64,000 nucleotides of DNA from Megalonaias nervosa (lineage: Eukaryota > Mollusca > Bivalvia > Unionida > Unionidae), in assembly GCA_016617855.1 (NCBI GenBank), contig JAECUM010004305.1, positions 106,570 to 170,569 on the forward strand, read 5' to 3'. Positions 11,775-22,430 of this stretch are shown one piece after another (within the stretch, counting starts at the first letter, position 1; the number at the start of each line of letters is the position of its first letter). Under the pieces are notes generated by a model. That model was not told the DNA's origin, searched no databases, and saw only the letters and a program-made list of their open reading frames with translations. The position numbers and the translations under genes are program-made.

Positions 11775-12057
11775 AACCAAAGAATAATGTTAAATTAAGT
11801 TAGAATATCTAAACTATAGAATAATATTATTTAACAAATACTAAAAATATAGAATAATGTGATTTAAAATTAAAATACCTAGAGATAATTGTATTTTTTA
11901 AAACTTAAAATAGTAAAACGATAGAATAATGTTATTTTAATTAAAATACCAAAACTATAGTATAATATTATTTTAATAAAATACCAGACTATAGAATAAT
12001 ATTGTTTTAATTTAAACACCAAAACAATATAATAATTTTATTTTAAATTAAAATTGT
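11775..12057 (+). repeat. Degenerate AT-rich tandem repeat, unit about 50 bp
   Basis: The words ATAGAATAATRTTATTTTAA and AAAATACC recur about every 50 bases, five to six times, with small indels. It has no coding potential. Confidence 0.65.
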
Positions 12058-12552
12058 TTAGATAATGTCAAACTTAGATCCAGGATTCTGATAATGGGTT
12101 TATGTAGACATTTTCTGGATTTGAAACTAACAATAGCCCGTTAGCTAGAGACTAAAAGAGTTCGCTGCAGACTAAAATCTGTATATTGGTATTAGTCCAA
12201 TTGGAAAAAGGAGAATTTTATTTTAAATTTAAGTTCGACAGAAAGAGTGGGGAGGGCTGCTGCCTTCTGAATCTGCAAGGATAGTGATTATTTTTCCATT
12301 GATCGTAGTTAAGTTTATTTAAACTGCACACTTCTAAACATGTTTTGATAGCTAAACTGTATATACCTCTAAACATGATTTGACAAATGTTATTAAAGCT
12401 TAAAAAGAACGTACTTAAATTGGTTTAGTGCGAAATAAGATAAAATAAATTCTAAAACAAATTTTAGTACAAGCCAATTTCTAAGATAAATTTTTCATTT
12501 GCCAGCCTATGTGTGTGCTTATTTTTTTAAAAACATATTGGGGAATAGGTCG

Positions 12553-12601
<49 letters not shown>

Positions 12602-12689
12602 CTCGTATTTGCTTGTCAACAATATAAGTACATGTACATGAGATTATGATATTATTCAGACTTTCCATCGCAGATCTCCACTTCCAAGT

Positions 12690-12733
<44 letters not shown>

Positions 12734-14079
12734 AACATTCAACCAGCAGTGAGAGCCACTTTTTGATATTTAGCGCTCGATATCAGGAACGGCAACACGT
12801 CCGAATCGCGAAAGGGTTCCATTGACAAGGCCTACAATGATGATGTCCTGATTGTGACTTCTCCATCCACCGCCATACTGTGTCATGTAAGGCTGAGCTT
12901 ATCAAATATTACGCGCGTGACAGATATTACGCACTTCTGACAGAATGGCAGGTGTACGATGAAGTTGTTTCCATTTGCAACATGCACAATGTAGAAATTG
13001 TTGGCATACCTCTAAGCTACATTTATGTACTGTAGCTGGAATTTATTTGCATATTGTAGTTTTGGCAATCGTGTACCTCCCATGTGCTCCTGCAATCATC
13101 CTGAACTTGTCCAAAGTACACTACCTTTAGCAGTCATTAAAATGGGAAAACGAATTTTGCCAGAGTAGACAGTACTAGCTTCTGAAAGAGCAATATAAAT
13201 GAGTTACTGGAATATATGAAAAGTAAAAGAAGTTATCGGCTCATTTCTTTTTAAATTCACCTTTGAAGTCCAGGAAATGAAAATAACCAACCGGAGCCAG
13301 CATTTTTTATTTTTTTTTTTTACTTTAAATAGGTGCACATCTTCAGCAAGGCCAAGCTGTATACTCTATACCCCAAATTATATCCATCAATCATTTACCA
13401 AAATAAAAGGAATTAAAAGTTCTTTTAAAAATACTAAGGTCCACTAGGTATGTTTTAAATGTCCAGGATAGACAGTGAGGAAAACCTGGAAACATTTTTT
13501 CTTGAAAAATAAAACACTATGCAAAGTACGAAACTCTATTGCGCAAAACCTAAACAAAATAGTTCCGAATATAGTCTTCAATGACGGCGAATTACATAAG
13601 ACATTTCTTACTCGACTTGACGAAAAAGGCCGAGGATAATTCGGTAATCCGCCATAATATCGTCTTAGACTCATATCACAAAAACCACCGAACTCATAGC
13701 ACTTAGCAAAGCCATATAACAACGTCAAAAGCTCTAAGTTATGTGATAAATGCAATCTCAAATTCACTAATTGGATACGAAGGTTACGAAACAAGCAGCT
13801 CCTTACGTATAAAAGAATTGTTCGACTTGTTTCATTCATTCCATATTAAATGAACACTACAATTACAAGATTCTCTTTTTCACGTTCAACATTATCTTAA
13901 ATGAAACTTTTTTCTTCATGTTCAGCAGCCACACACGCAAAATGATAACAACAAAAAAATTCTTTAAAATGAAGATATTTACTTTGTGAAGCGTGAAATT
14001 TGTGCACACAAATGTCATGGCTGAAGTTTCGGTTTTGTGAATTAGGTCGTCGAGCATTTCTGAATCGGGACGCAAGCAT
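12058..14079. other. Intronic DNA with two microsatellites, no gene seen
   Basis: (ATT)n at about 12557-12597 and (AT)n at about 12691-12731. The segment 12732-12930 has a minus-strand open reading of roughly 50 codons abutting the AT tract and could be part of an old dispersed repeat, but I cannot name it. The 13444-13839 minus-strand frame shows no domain. I looked here for the next carbonic anhydrase exon, which should contain a His-Phe-His-Trp zinc motif, and found none. Confidence 0.4.
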
Positions 14080-14080
14080 G

Positions 14081-14126
<46 letters not shown>
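14080..14126 (+). repeat. (GT)n microsatellite touching a splice donor
   Basis: On the minus strand this is (CA)n beginning immediately after the GTAAGTA donor of the carbonic anhydrase exon at 14133-14297. Confidence 0.95.
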
Positions 14127-14130
<4 letters not shown>

Positions 14131-14132
14131 AC

Positions 14133-14297
14133 TCGTATGGCCATTGTCCTTGATCATGTACATGTCGGTCCCTGTCGCATCGTTCCCAGTGAAGTTGAAG
14201 TTTCCCAAGCTGGAGTTATATTTACTAAACTGGATGTCTACCGGGGACTGGGAGCGTCCACCGCATGTTGGCACGTGCTCTGGCCAGTATTCCGGAC
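14133..14297 (-). CDS. Alpha carbonic anhydrase, exon 3 (N-terminal part of catalytic domain)
   Basis: A 165 bp exon of a secreted or membrane alpha carbonic anhydrase (CO2 + water to bicarbonate + proton). It begins after acceptor TTGTTAG, ends at donor A|GTAAGT, and both junctions are phase 1. The translation begins PEYWPEHVPTCGG and continues RSQSPVDIQFSKYN to DNGHT. The Trp, the QSPVDI box and the Asn-Gly-His are family hallmarks, and the Cys before GG is the one that forms a disulphide in extracellular isoforms (CA VI, IX, XII and XIV type). It follows the exon at 33565-33594, whose last G completes the Gly codon before Pro. Zinc-binding histidines are not in this exon; they should lie downstream of it on this strand, before position 1. 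The exon could belong to a nacrein-like shell enzyme, but no repeat domain is visible. Longer frames reported across this exon run into the CA repeat. Confidence 0.88.
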
Positions 14298-14304
14298 CTA
14301 ACAA

Positions 14305-14337
<33 letters not shown>
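14298..14337 (-). repeat. (TTA)n tract acting as the upstream part of a splice acceptor
   Basis: An (AAT)n tract on the plus strand ends about 9 bases before the exon 3 acceptor, so on the minus strand (TTA)n stands where a pyrimidine tract is expected. Confidence 0.85.
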
Positions 14338-14339
<2 letters not shown>

Positions 14340-15043
14340 TAAACAGAAATAAGTAAACAAATAAATGATGTAACTGACAGAAGTAATAAACGAGGTGAAA
14401 TCTACAATTGTTCAGTCCCTATTTTGTGTGGCTGTTGATTGGACTAAAACCAATCAAATAATAATATCGCCAGATAAAAATATTTAATACGGAATATGGA
14501 CGCTAATTTTCACTTGATATAAGAAAATATTTGAAGCGGAAAGATTGTATTGTAACTAAAAACGTAGATTTTCTTTATATTATTTATACTTTTAAAGGCA
14601 AAATCCTTCGATTAGCACAGGGTTTCTTTTTCTTCATTCAGCGTTAATGCGATTAACGGTTGTATTACGACCTCGATAAAATTAAGTTCTGAAATTTGTC
14701 AACAGTTTAGAAAAGTGACATTTTACAAATTTAGGTTGTATGTATAGTGCTTCAGACTGAGGATTTTGTCAAAGAATTTGAGTATTTCTCAAAGTAATGA
14801 GTATTTTGTCTCATTGATTACATAAATGTATAATAGAAGCTCAACAGCTTGACACATTTTGAAATCTATTTATCCTTGTGGGGAGAGTGAGACAGGAAGT
14901 GTGTGGGGGGGATGAAAATACAGGTCTGAATAACATGCATAAGGCCAGACATACCCCCTAAATGGAAGAAGAAATTAGTTCCAAAAGTGGTATCGCCATT
15001 CTGGTTACATAATACATCTCCCACAGATATATTTCAATATCTA

Positions 15044-15112
<69 letters not shown>

Positions 15113-15540
15113 TTATTCCGCTACCAAAGGCTGAAATAAGGATTAAGGGTATTATATAAGGTTGAGCTAAACAAGAATTTATTTTTTTGGTCTGATGTCT
15201 TTTTATTGAAATGCCTGGACAATAGTTGGCCACTAAATGGCAAGAAAGCTCAGTCGTTGCTAATAGTATTTGTATTTTGATGATTTAACAAAACTGTGCC
15301 ATGTTTTGAACAGTAAGTGAATAAATGTAGTAATTGGGACTGTATCGTGCCAGGTCAAGAAAAAAAATCAGCATTGCTTTCTTCGTAGCATGAAATAGCT
15401 AGTCCTTAGGTTCACATCTTGCCTGAATCAAGTATGTAAGATCAAGAATGCGTTTCCTGATTTGTTCTTTAAAATTTTATAATAGAACATCTAATGGGAA
15501 CTATTGGAATATCCATGTTTAGATTTAAAGCTATAGTTTC
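14338..15540. other. Intronic DNA with an (AT)n microsatellite at about 15049-15112
   Basis: No gene recognised. The minus-strand frame at 14958-15233 is built on the AT tract. Confidence 0.4.
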
Positions 15541-15734
15541 TCCTGCGAGCCATGCGGGCTGAATCGTTAGCGTGTCGGACTCGAGTAGTGAATTAATAGG
15601 GAGTTTTAGACCGGGCTTAGCCAACTGGGTTAACTTCGTCTATGCTCCATGACTTTAACTCTCTTGAACATGTAAGTGCAGCACGAATGTATCCCCATGG
15701 GTAAAAAACGCAAATCCACCTCTCGCGAGAGAAA

Positions 15735-15900
15735 CTCCTATGGACTCCTCTGGTGGGAAGCCATACTTTTCAACCATTTACTCGATGTTTCCTTATGCAA
15801 ACCAATTACATGTTTCCGCACAAGGAGTCGTCGGAAGGTTTCCATTTCGGTCAACATCGTCTCATATTCGGCAGTGGTAATGCTTTTATTTTCGATGGAA
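15735..15900 (-). pseudogene. Unidentified Polinton-like coding segment, inverted copy of 18975-19170
   Basis: On the minus strand the sequence reads AEYETMLTEMETFRRLL and then diverges. The plus-strand segment near 18990-19060 reads AEFEMVLTEMETFRRLR, with matching codons, so the reading frame is conserved between copies. That supports protein coding in this sense rather than the opposite strand frames at 15676-15977. The function is unknown; it looks like an amphipathic helical segment. It is truncated on both sides. Confidence 0.4.
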
Positions 15901-16742
15901 CCCTAGGGGCTCATTCGGGGTTGAAAATTTACACCACCGTAGCCAACATAGACCAGAAACGTCTTTTGACTATATGAAATTAGGACGCGACAGCTTTAAA
16001 TAGCAGCGTGCCTATAAATCTCACATAAATACTATCGACATCGCTACCCTAGAGGCGATAGTTTCCTTTTGTATGAGAATATTATATTAAATAATCACAG
16101 CGAATAATATCGAAAACAACACCATTTCCCACGCACAACATCGTGAAAAAATTTCGTCCATAGACAAAATGGGAATTAAATTGCCCGACAAATGGTGTAG
16201 TTGTTCCGCTACAGAAAAAATAAATCGTTGTTCAGTCTAAATCCAGCATATCGATTCATCAAAGAAGCCCCCAAAATGCAGTGTGATTTTTCCACACATG
16301 TATCCATCAAACACTGAAAAATTAAGCATGGTTGGGAATCGCGTTAGAGCGTGCACGGCAAAACTTCGGCGACAAATTCAACAAAAAGCGTGAAAAACCA
16401 TTATATAATATCGTACAAACAAATTAAAGTCCCATACGTTAACTGAGCCGCTGCGACCTTTGACAATATTGAAAACAGCAAAACACCCAGCAAAGGCAAT
16501 GAAATATTTAACGAAGACATCAAAGACAGTAAAAACTGTAAAGACAGCCAGGATAACGAAGATCAGTATAATTAGAGAAATGCAATCAGCATCATGATGA
16601 AAGAAATACTGTACAGATGTAGAAGAAAGAAGTAATCAAGAATTTAATTAAAGACTAAAAACTGTTATTCATGTATATGTAACATGTCTGACGGCATAAG
16701 GGCGTAATCAATGTAAAGGTGTTTGCTTGGCAAAAGTGAACT

Positions 16743-17141
16743 ATGCTGCAGAACATGCCATTACGAATACAAAATGTCAATTCTCGCGTTACGTGTTGTC
16801 ACCGACTCTTAACCGTGTCTCAGGTGTGGTATTGGAGTCGCGTAATCAGCTATACAGACCATGATCAATACGCGAGTATCATCGCGCTCCGGCAAAACTT
16901 ACCAATGCGGCGCCTCGACATCTTTTGTAATTTGACTCGTACGGGCTTTTACCAACACGTGAAGTCGTTGGTTATTTACATGGCGGGTTTGCCTCTCAAA
17001 GTTTTCTTGGTGCCCCTGGACGACAAAATCGAATCGATGGCCCAATATTGTGGGCATCTCGCTGTTGGAGCGCTGCATGCACTTAAGCGTACACTTGTGG
17101 GGTACGCGCTTGTTTATTCCGCGTTGTCAAATACAAAATAA
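16743..17141 (+). pseudogene. Adenain-type cysteine protease, copy 1, frameshifted and N-truncated
   Basis: The recognisable parts are FDSYGLLPTREVVGYL (catalytic acid motif, Phe codon at 16931) in one frame. In another frame lies YCGHLAVGALHALK, with the catalytic Cys codon at 17049-17051, preceded by a conserved acidic Gly-Pro-type lead-in. In adenovirus and Polinton proteases this is the Asp then Cys half of the catalytic site, used to mature virion proteins. The His-containing N-terminal half is not recognised here. The stretch from the FDSYG codons onward is very close at the DNA level to copy 2 at 22183 onward, so both derive from one family. The gene is immediately followed by a possible fibre-like start at 17157. 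Confidence 0.6.
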
Positions 17142-17156
17142 CAAAATTATACGAAA

Positions 17157-17580
17157 TGTCTGTCGACATTTACGGACGCGCAAGCACAGCAACCTGACGG
17201 TAAGATGCCGATGTGGCTCTAACCAGGTTTGCCACTGAAACTGACTAGGTCGAGTTAAGAAACCGGGTTGTTGTTGGTGTCAACCCAAACGAGTTTTCAA
17301 GGCAAAACTGTAGAACAGCAAATTTCCAGAATGGACATCAACCATATTGTTCTGAAGCAGTGTGGCGCCATCACCACCCACCCCCACCAAAAACAACAAC
17401 TGAAAACCATGGAATCAGAGACTCTGGTTACGTTGACGATGCCATTGTTGCGAAGAAAAGAATACATGGATGTAAAGGCGGCTGCTGTGCTAACAGACAA
17501 ACCTTCACCAATACGTGTAATAACATTATGGGGATATATCAAAGGAATATCAATCAGTGAAGGAGAGGAAAAACTGCCGT
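17157..17580 (+). pseudogene. Possible Polinton fibre-like or trimeric surface protein start, decayed
   Basis: An ATG at 17157 opens MSVDIYGRAST before an early stop. Short proteins starting in this way and placed next to the protease are found in invertebrate Polintons. A similar start (MSLNIFSR) is read at 20239, but there an overlapping frame fits capsid better. The remainder to about 17580 is open in mixed frames (for example 17268-17585) with no domain I recognise. This is a weak call based on a start motif and position only. Confidence 0.25.
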
Positions 17581-17607
17581 CTTAACAAATGGTAGACTTA
17601 TGATTTT

Positions 17608-18031
17608 ATGGACGAAGATTACTTTGATAGACCTGAACTGATTATCCGTAAGGTGCTCCAGTCTGGATCTTATTTGTTCATCTTAAGTGACTACAGGGGC
17701 GAGTGGGGTACGATGACAATGTTGGTAAATTATCATCTGCGTGTTATTTCATCACTAACACGTGCTGTTAAAGACGTCGAGTTTAAAATATTTTCACACA
17801 TGCAGTACCAGTCATTAGCTATCGGGGATGAAATTCCGTTCGAAGGATTCAGCTTCTTTCCAGTTGGATACTTAATTGTCTTTGGTTTGAATTTAAGATT
17901 TACAATTACGTCGACGCGATGCATCATGAACTGTCATGCGATGACGATGTTGAAGAATTTAACGACGAGGTGGTGGATCGGCTAACAGCGATTGCTATCA
18001 TTGATATCAATTTTGTTCCAGTTGTCGACTA
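17608..18031 (+). pseudogene. Unidentified Polinton-like gene, frameshifted
   Basis: A frame from ATG 17608 (MDEDYFDRPELIIRKVLQSG) stays open to about 17927. Coding character then continues in another frame as an acidic tail (CDDDVEEFNDEVVDRL) ending VPVVD and TAA at about 18029-18031. The two pieces overlap by a frame change near 17890-17930. A total of about 140 residues with an acidic C-terminus is plausible for a small virion protein. I cannot assign it to a family. Confidence 0.3.
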
Positions 18032-18974
18032 ACATCTGCTTCAGAATGCTGTTACCAAAACCTCATATATGCTCAGATAGAAGTCCACAAATGAGACCAC
18101 TGTGATGATGTACCACTACCAAATCGATGCCAGTTTGGAATCATCGCATTAGCACGCGAAAACACTTGATCTCTGACCAATTAAGGCGTGAACACATCGT
18201 GAGATTGTTTCTACAAAGTTCAAGTGGAATTAACTTACGAATCCGCTCAGATACAATTCCCCGTCAATTATACTGAACAATCAAAGTTAACTGGACCAAC
18301 CAAAGAGAAACCCAAACTAATATTCACCAAAGATGCGCTTGTCTGTATAACTGTTCTGGGGGCGGGTACAAGCACAGTCGTTGCCAAAAGCAGACAGGGG
18401 CACAATCTATGTAGTTCGATGTAAACCTAAAAGCATGCAAACAATCGCCGGAAATATGAATGTTCTCCCCAAATATAGTTTCTATAATTGCATAACAGAT
18501 TTACCAGTGAAGGAAAAATTGGTTAGATGTGCTCATACGTTTTGCACATAGCCGCGATGAGTCTGGATAAGGTCTATCTGTCGCATAATTATACTTCGCG
18601 GTGACTATTAACAGAAGAACTGTGATGGACCCTCTATGTTACCGACGTGAATAAATATTTGTAGCGGAACAACATCTACGAGATAAATTCACCAAGAAAA
18701 CCGTTATACTCGCAAACTATAAAGGTATATGTAACATTGTAAATGCTATTTGTAGACTTGCCACCGCAGCAACTGTTGTCTCGGATATTACTGGAATTAC
18801 AACGACTGCAACTGTCGAAGGCATTCCAGTCGGAATTTCTGCTTAGGCCATATCAATAGTAAACATTGTAGCCGACAGCGCTAATAAAATAATTTCATTA
18901 CGGCTGCATTCGGAAATGCGCTTCTATTCGGAAATTCTAACAGTGGCACGAACTAGTCTCAGAACGATCAGTGA

Positions 18975-19380
18975 ACTCTACTTGCTAAAAATTCGGCCGA
19001 ATTTGAGATGGTGTTGACCGAAATGGAAACATTCCGACGACTCCGTGCGCTGATACGAATCAGGGGCGCTACAGCGGGAACAGAACCAAAACAGGTAATT
19101 AATCTGCATTTGGCAGCCATGAAGAAACGGTTGAAAAGTATAGCTTTTTGCGAGAGGCTCCCATTTAACAACTGAATTTCCACAGTAAGCGATTGACATT
19201 GCACAGTCGTCGCTGGGAACGTTTCCGGGTTGGCCTAAAGATACTAATAAGATTCCAGCGGACCAACAAATTCTGCGTGCAGGGCCTGATGATACCGGTC
19301 GCAATATCACGCCAGCCGTTTTCAAGATCACCAACACGATTCAAGTTAATTTAATATGTGACGCTATGAGCGGCTGTTAA
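18975..19380 (+). pseudogene. Unidentified Polinton-like coding segment, plus-strand copy
   Basis: The frame holding AEFEMVLTEMETFRRLR continues through LIRIRGATAGTEPKQ and LHLAAMKKRLKS. After a break, a second frame reads QSSLGTFPGWPKDTN and AGPDDTGRNITPAVFKIT, ending MSGC and a stop near 19378. The first part is duplicated in inverted form at 15735-15900, and conservation of codons there argues that this strand is the coding one; the minus-strand frames at 18968-19337 are shadows. The function is unknown. It lies upstream of the capsid-like segment on the same strand. Confidence 0.4.
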
Positions 19381-20229
19381 TAAAGAGGAGCTTCCATAGA
19401 CGTAGCCTTTTACAGTTGTATATTGTTTGGGTTCGCCCCAAATGTAGAACTGGACACCTGTGTATCTTCCAAACATCTATCCCGTGTTGACACATGTTCG
19501 TTTTTCTCTTGTGGACCAGGATGGGCGCATGGTGAATCTTCGCTGTAAGACTTTGATGATACAACTGTACATTAGCGATTAACCCGATATTTAACATAAT
19601 GGCAGTCACTCGCGGAGGTGTGATACCCGTGCGTCTTAGTTAAGGCGAGAAACCCGTTTACGTGCTATATTACGGAAATAATATCGGTGATGTTGCCCGG
19701 GAATTGTTTACAGGCGCACCTAATGTGCTCGCGACGATATTGTTGCACTTCACCAATCGATAAACAACTTCGAATGTAATGCAAGTTGTTAACAGCATCA
19801 GAAGAGCAACTGCGAATCGGTTGAAAAAAATCAGAGATTGCAAGCTGTCCAATCGATCTGAGATCGACTACAACCACTATTGATTCGACAACCAATGAAG
19901 GTTTCACTTCCATCCAAGACAACAACGCCAGTTCCAGTTGGTGAAATCATCAATGCCTCTGTACAGCAACGTCTAGCTGAGTTGATGATTGCAAATGCGG
20001 TAATAGAAAGCGAGTTACAGTCATGGACCAGGTCTTAAAGTGAGTAGTAAAGCCACAAAATGGTATCAGACGAAACTGATAATGTATAAATGATGGAAAA
20101 ATTCAAAGAAGTACCCGATACCGCGTTTAACATGAACGTACTAGTGATGATAGATCAATGCAAAAGAGATTTTCAGTATTATTCTCAGCCAGCTAAGAAT
20201 CCTAATCAAAATGACCGAATAGACTTACA

Positions 20230-21490
20230 AAGTGCATTATGAGTCTCAATATTTTCTCCCGTATGAGGCTTTCTTCGACATCGACGAAAATTGGTACAAA
20301 AGTCGACACCAATACCAATTTTAACCGCGGTACTGTGATTGGATTTGTCAACAACGGCATCATGACATTGTCAGCAGCGCACGTTATCTCATCGATGGAA
20401 AGGAAATCGAGGCATGTTTTAGCAACGTTGACATTGCCAAGACGATTACTGGACTCGCCAGATACGGTGATGGTTACGTGAGGTCTGCTGGCCCGCCAAT
20501 TTTGTTTTTAGAAGGACGTAAATGAACATGCTGATCATGAAACGTATATCCAGGATCAAGTTACACGAGCTGTTTTCGTGGACACGTGGACACACAACCC
20601 GATAATATGCTTGCCAGACCAGATTATAGCGGCGCCACTATACGGATTCCAAACCTCAAATACATCCTTGGATCCGAGTCTCGTCGAGAACAACTTCATG
20701 AACCCTCATTATCGTTTTAGTGCGCGATTCCTCTCCGACACATATTCGGGTTTTGCAGAGATGTCCGCAAGGATATTTTCAGAGGCAAACAGACATTATA
20801 CTGAAAGGACAACATCAATGGTGTAATTTGGCATCATTAGGGTGCTGATGGTCAATGTTGTGTTGTCGAAATTGGCATTGTGGATGCATGTGAAAATCAC
20901 TTCAATGGTTGCATAAACATGTTTGTTGTGGTTCTGGAGGCTGGGGCTTATCACCACTGTCATTTCTCACACTCATCCCAGACTTGTATGAAGGGGATCT
21001 TATGCAGTTACCAGGGCAAATAACTACCCAACAAAGTGTCAGCTCACCAAGACATGCATGATAGCGTTTCAAAATACAGATCGGGCGAATGGCAGGCAGA
21101 CGAATAATACGATAATATTTGACCAGTCAGAAGTGCCTGAGGTTTCTTGGCGGTTAAACGGTCACCAGGAACCATCCGAATAAAATTTGCTTGACTTTAC
21201 AAACAATCATGTCGCACATGCATATCACAAGCTGTTGTCCTACATGAGCCTTGACCTAAACATTGACATGGGTCTGCAGATGTCCCAGAAGTATTTCAAT
21301 ACGTTGTCTATTACTTTCGAACACTAGGACTTATACAGATAGTCCGTTGTCGACATGCACTTTCATGCACGTGCAACTGAGGTCGACCAACCTATTATAG
21401 ATACATGCTGTTTGGTCTCTGATTAGATGCTGTTGGAGGGTATGGGTGGCCGAATGAGGGTTATTAACGCTCCTGTGCAAAACCCGTAAC
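20230..21490 (+). pseudogene. Probable major capsid protein (double jelly-roll type), heavily broken
   Basis: Fragments in three frames have the look of Polinton major capsid proteins. Near 20231 a frame reads HYESQYFLPYEAFFDID. From about 20370 one reads ARYLIDGKEIEACFSNVDIA up to LEGRK. Near 21190-21320 there is LDFTNNHVAHAYHKLLSYM followed by LDLNIDMG, and a C-terminal segment near 21345-21470 contains VVDMHFHARATEVDQP. Order, spacing and position directly upstream of core-peptide-like and protease genes fit a capsid gene of about 420 codons. The match is to remembered family character, not to an alignment, so a penton-type protein is also possible. Several stops and indels make it non-functional. 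Confidence 0.45.
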
Positions 21491-21599
21491 TGTAATTAAA
21501 CAACATGATTAAAAATAATGTAATATCACGAATTTAAAGTTGGATTTAGTGAAAACCAACTTAAAAAATAAATAGGCAATAGGAAAGGATTGCGGGCTG

Positions 21600-21900
21600 A
21601 TACTGAGGCTTTCTCTGGTAAGGTTAACTGGAAATGTTACTGTGTGGTTCACTCAAGCACAGCTTAATCAGATCCAGGCGGCAACACAAGCGAACACCTC
21701 GAAGACATTAAAGTTATCAAAGTCTGTGGTGAAACAAATGAAAAAGAGTGGCGGAATATTTCCATTCCTAGTGGTAATTCCAGCGTTGTTAATGGATGCG
21801 TCTCCCTCGGTTGCTATTAAAAGGGGATGCGTTAGGATTAGTCGGAGCTGCATCTGGGATGGCAATGAAAAAGACGGTTGAGAGATGTATAGCGTCTCGT
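21600..21900 (+). pseudogene. Virion core-peptide-like protein, frameshifted
   Basis: The frame at 21642 contains a short polar helix (TQAQLNQIQAATQ), then LKLSKSVVKQMKKSGG, then a hydrophobic run IFPFLVVIPALL. A neighbouring frame continues with GDALGLVGAASGMAMKKT. Many Polintons carry a small protein with this plan, comparable to adenovirus core peptides: Lys-rich helix, Gly-Gly, Leu/Ile/Pro-rich stretch, Ala/Gly-rich helix. They often sit just before the protease, as here. The frame change falls near 21805. It might instead be a membrane-active peptide; the role is inferred from layout only. Confidence 0.45.
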
Positions 21901-21989
21901 AGACAAATAGAAAAGGAAAACGTCTTCGACTGTCCATTCAGAGCAAAAGATTCCCGAGCAAAGTGGCTTCGTTTGTGGCTCCACTGCTG

Positions 21990-22405
21990 ATAAAAGCATT
22001 GCGTCCGTTGACCATTTTTTATTTATTCACGATGACAAAATCAGTCAAGCATTTCCGAGGTATCTTTATGCGGGATGAATTTGCGTTGACGATTCCCGGC
22101 ACACCAGAAACTGGCATCATCAACCTATATTTGACAGCAGGACCTTGGACTCATTCGTGGTAACGCCTCGACACTTTCCTATTTTGACTCGTACGGGCTT
22201 GCAACGCCACGTGAAGTTGTTGATTTATTGATCCTAGGGCTCTAGAGCCTGATGACAATTACTGCTGTTTAATTAAACGCATCCGTTACAAACTCGGATG
22301 GACGGTCCAGTATGCGGACTTGTTATTGCAGCACTACATGCACTCTCGGGAATCAAAGCACTTTCACCGACACCACAAGCGCTTGTTGCTTTGCTTCTAA
22401 GATAA
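21990..22405 (+). pseudogene. Adenain-type cysteine protease, copy 2, frameshifted
   Basis: This is the more complete of the two virion-maturation protease copies. The N-terminal FRGIFMRD motif (about 22048-22075) is followed by ETGIINL, then a Trp-Thr-His segment (about 22145) that would give the catalytic His. After a frame change comes FDSYGLATPREVVDLL (Phe codon 22183), and after a further break DGPVCGLVIAALHALSG with the Cys codon at 22313-22315. The frame ends with TAA at 22403-22405. The length and order His, Asp, Cys match the family. At least two frame changes and local stops make it inactive. It follows the core-peptide-like gene on the same strand. Confidence 0.7.
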
Positions 22406-22430
22406 GCTTTATACAAATCACGTTGTGGAT

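Larger units (their letters stand above)
15541..22430. mobile_element. Second, GC-richer block of decayed Polinton-like structural genes
   Basis: This block differs from its surroundings in base composition: by eye 42-47% G+C against about 33% outside, with many CpG. It carries fragments that fit virion genes of Polintons and related adinto-type viruses: a double-jelly-roll-like capsid fragment, a hydrophobic core-peptide-like frame and two adenain-type cysteine proteases. Every gene has stops and frameshifts. One coding segment occurs twice in opposite orientation (15735-15900 and 18975-19170) and the protease occurs twice, so at least two related copies have been inserted and rearranged. 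The ends are not defined. Other open fragments inside, such as 18224-18424 and 19665-19925, are not identified. Confidence 0.65.

Noticed and set aside
13444..13839. Minus-strand frame of 131 codons downstream of carbonic anhydrase exon 3
   Set aside because: No carbonic anhydrase motif, no splice acceptor in phase and no other domain; probably chance.
13863..14144. Minus-strand frame with a Thr-His repeat
   Set aside because: It reads the (CA)n intron tract in a frame different from the carbonic anhydrase exon and continues into intron.
15545..15600. Possible tRNA-like head (GGCTGAATCGTTAGCG)
   Set aside because: An A-box-like word is present, but no convincing B box or cloverleaf follows.
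18968..19337. Minus-strand frames of 78 and 119 codons
   Set aside because: Codon-level similarity with the inverted copy at 15735-15900 supports the plus strand as coding here.
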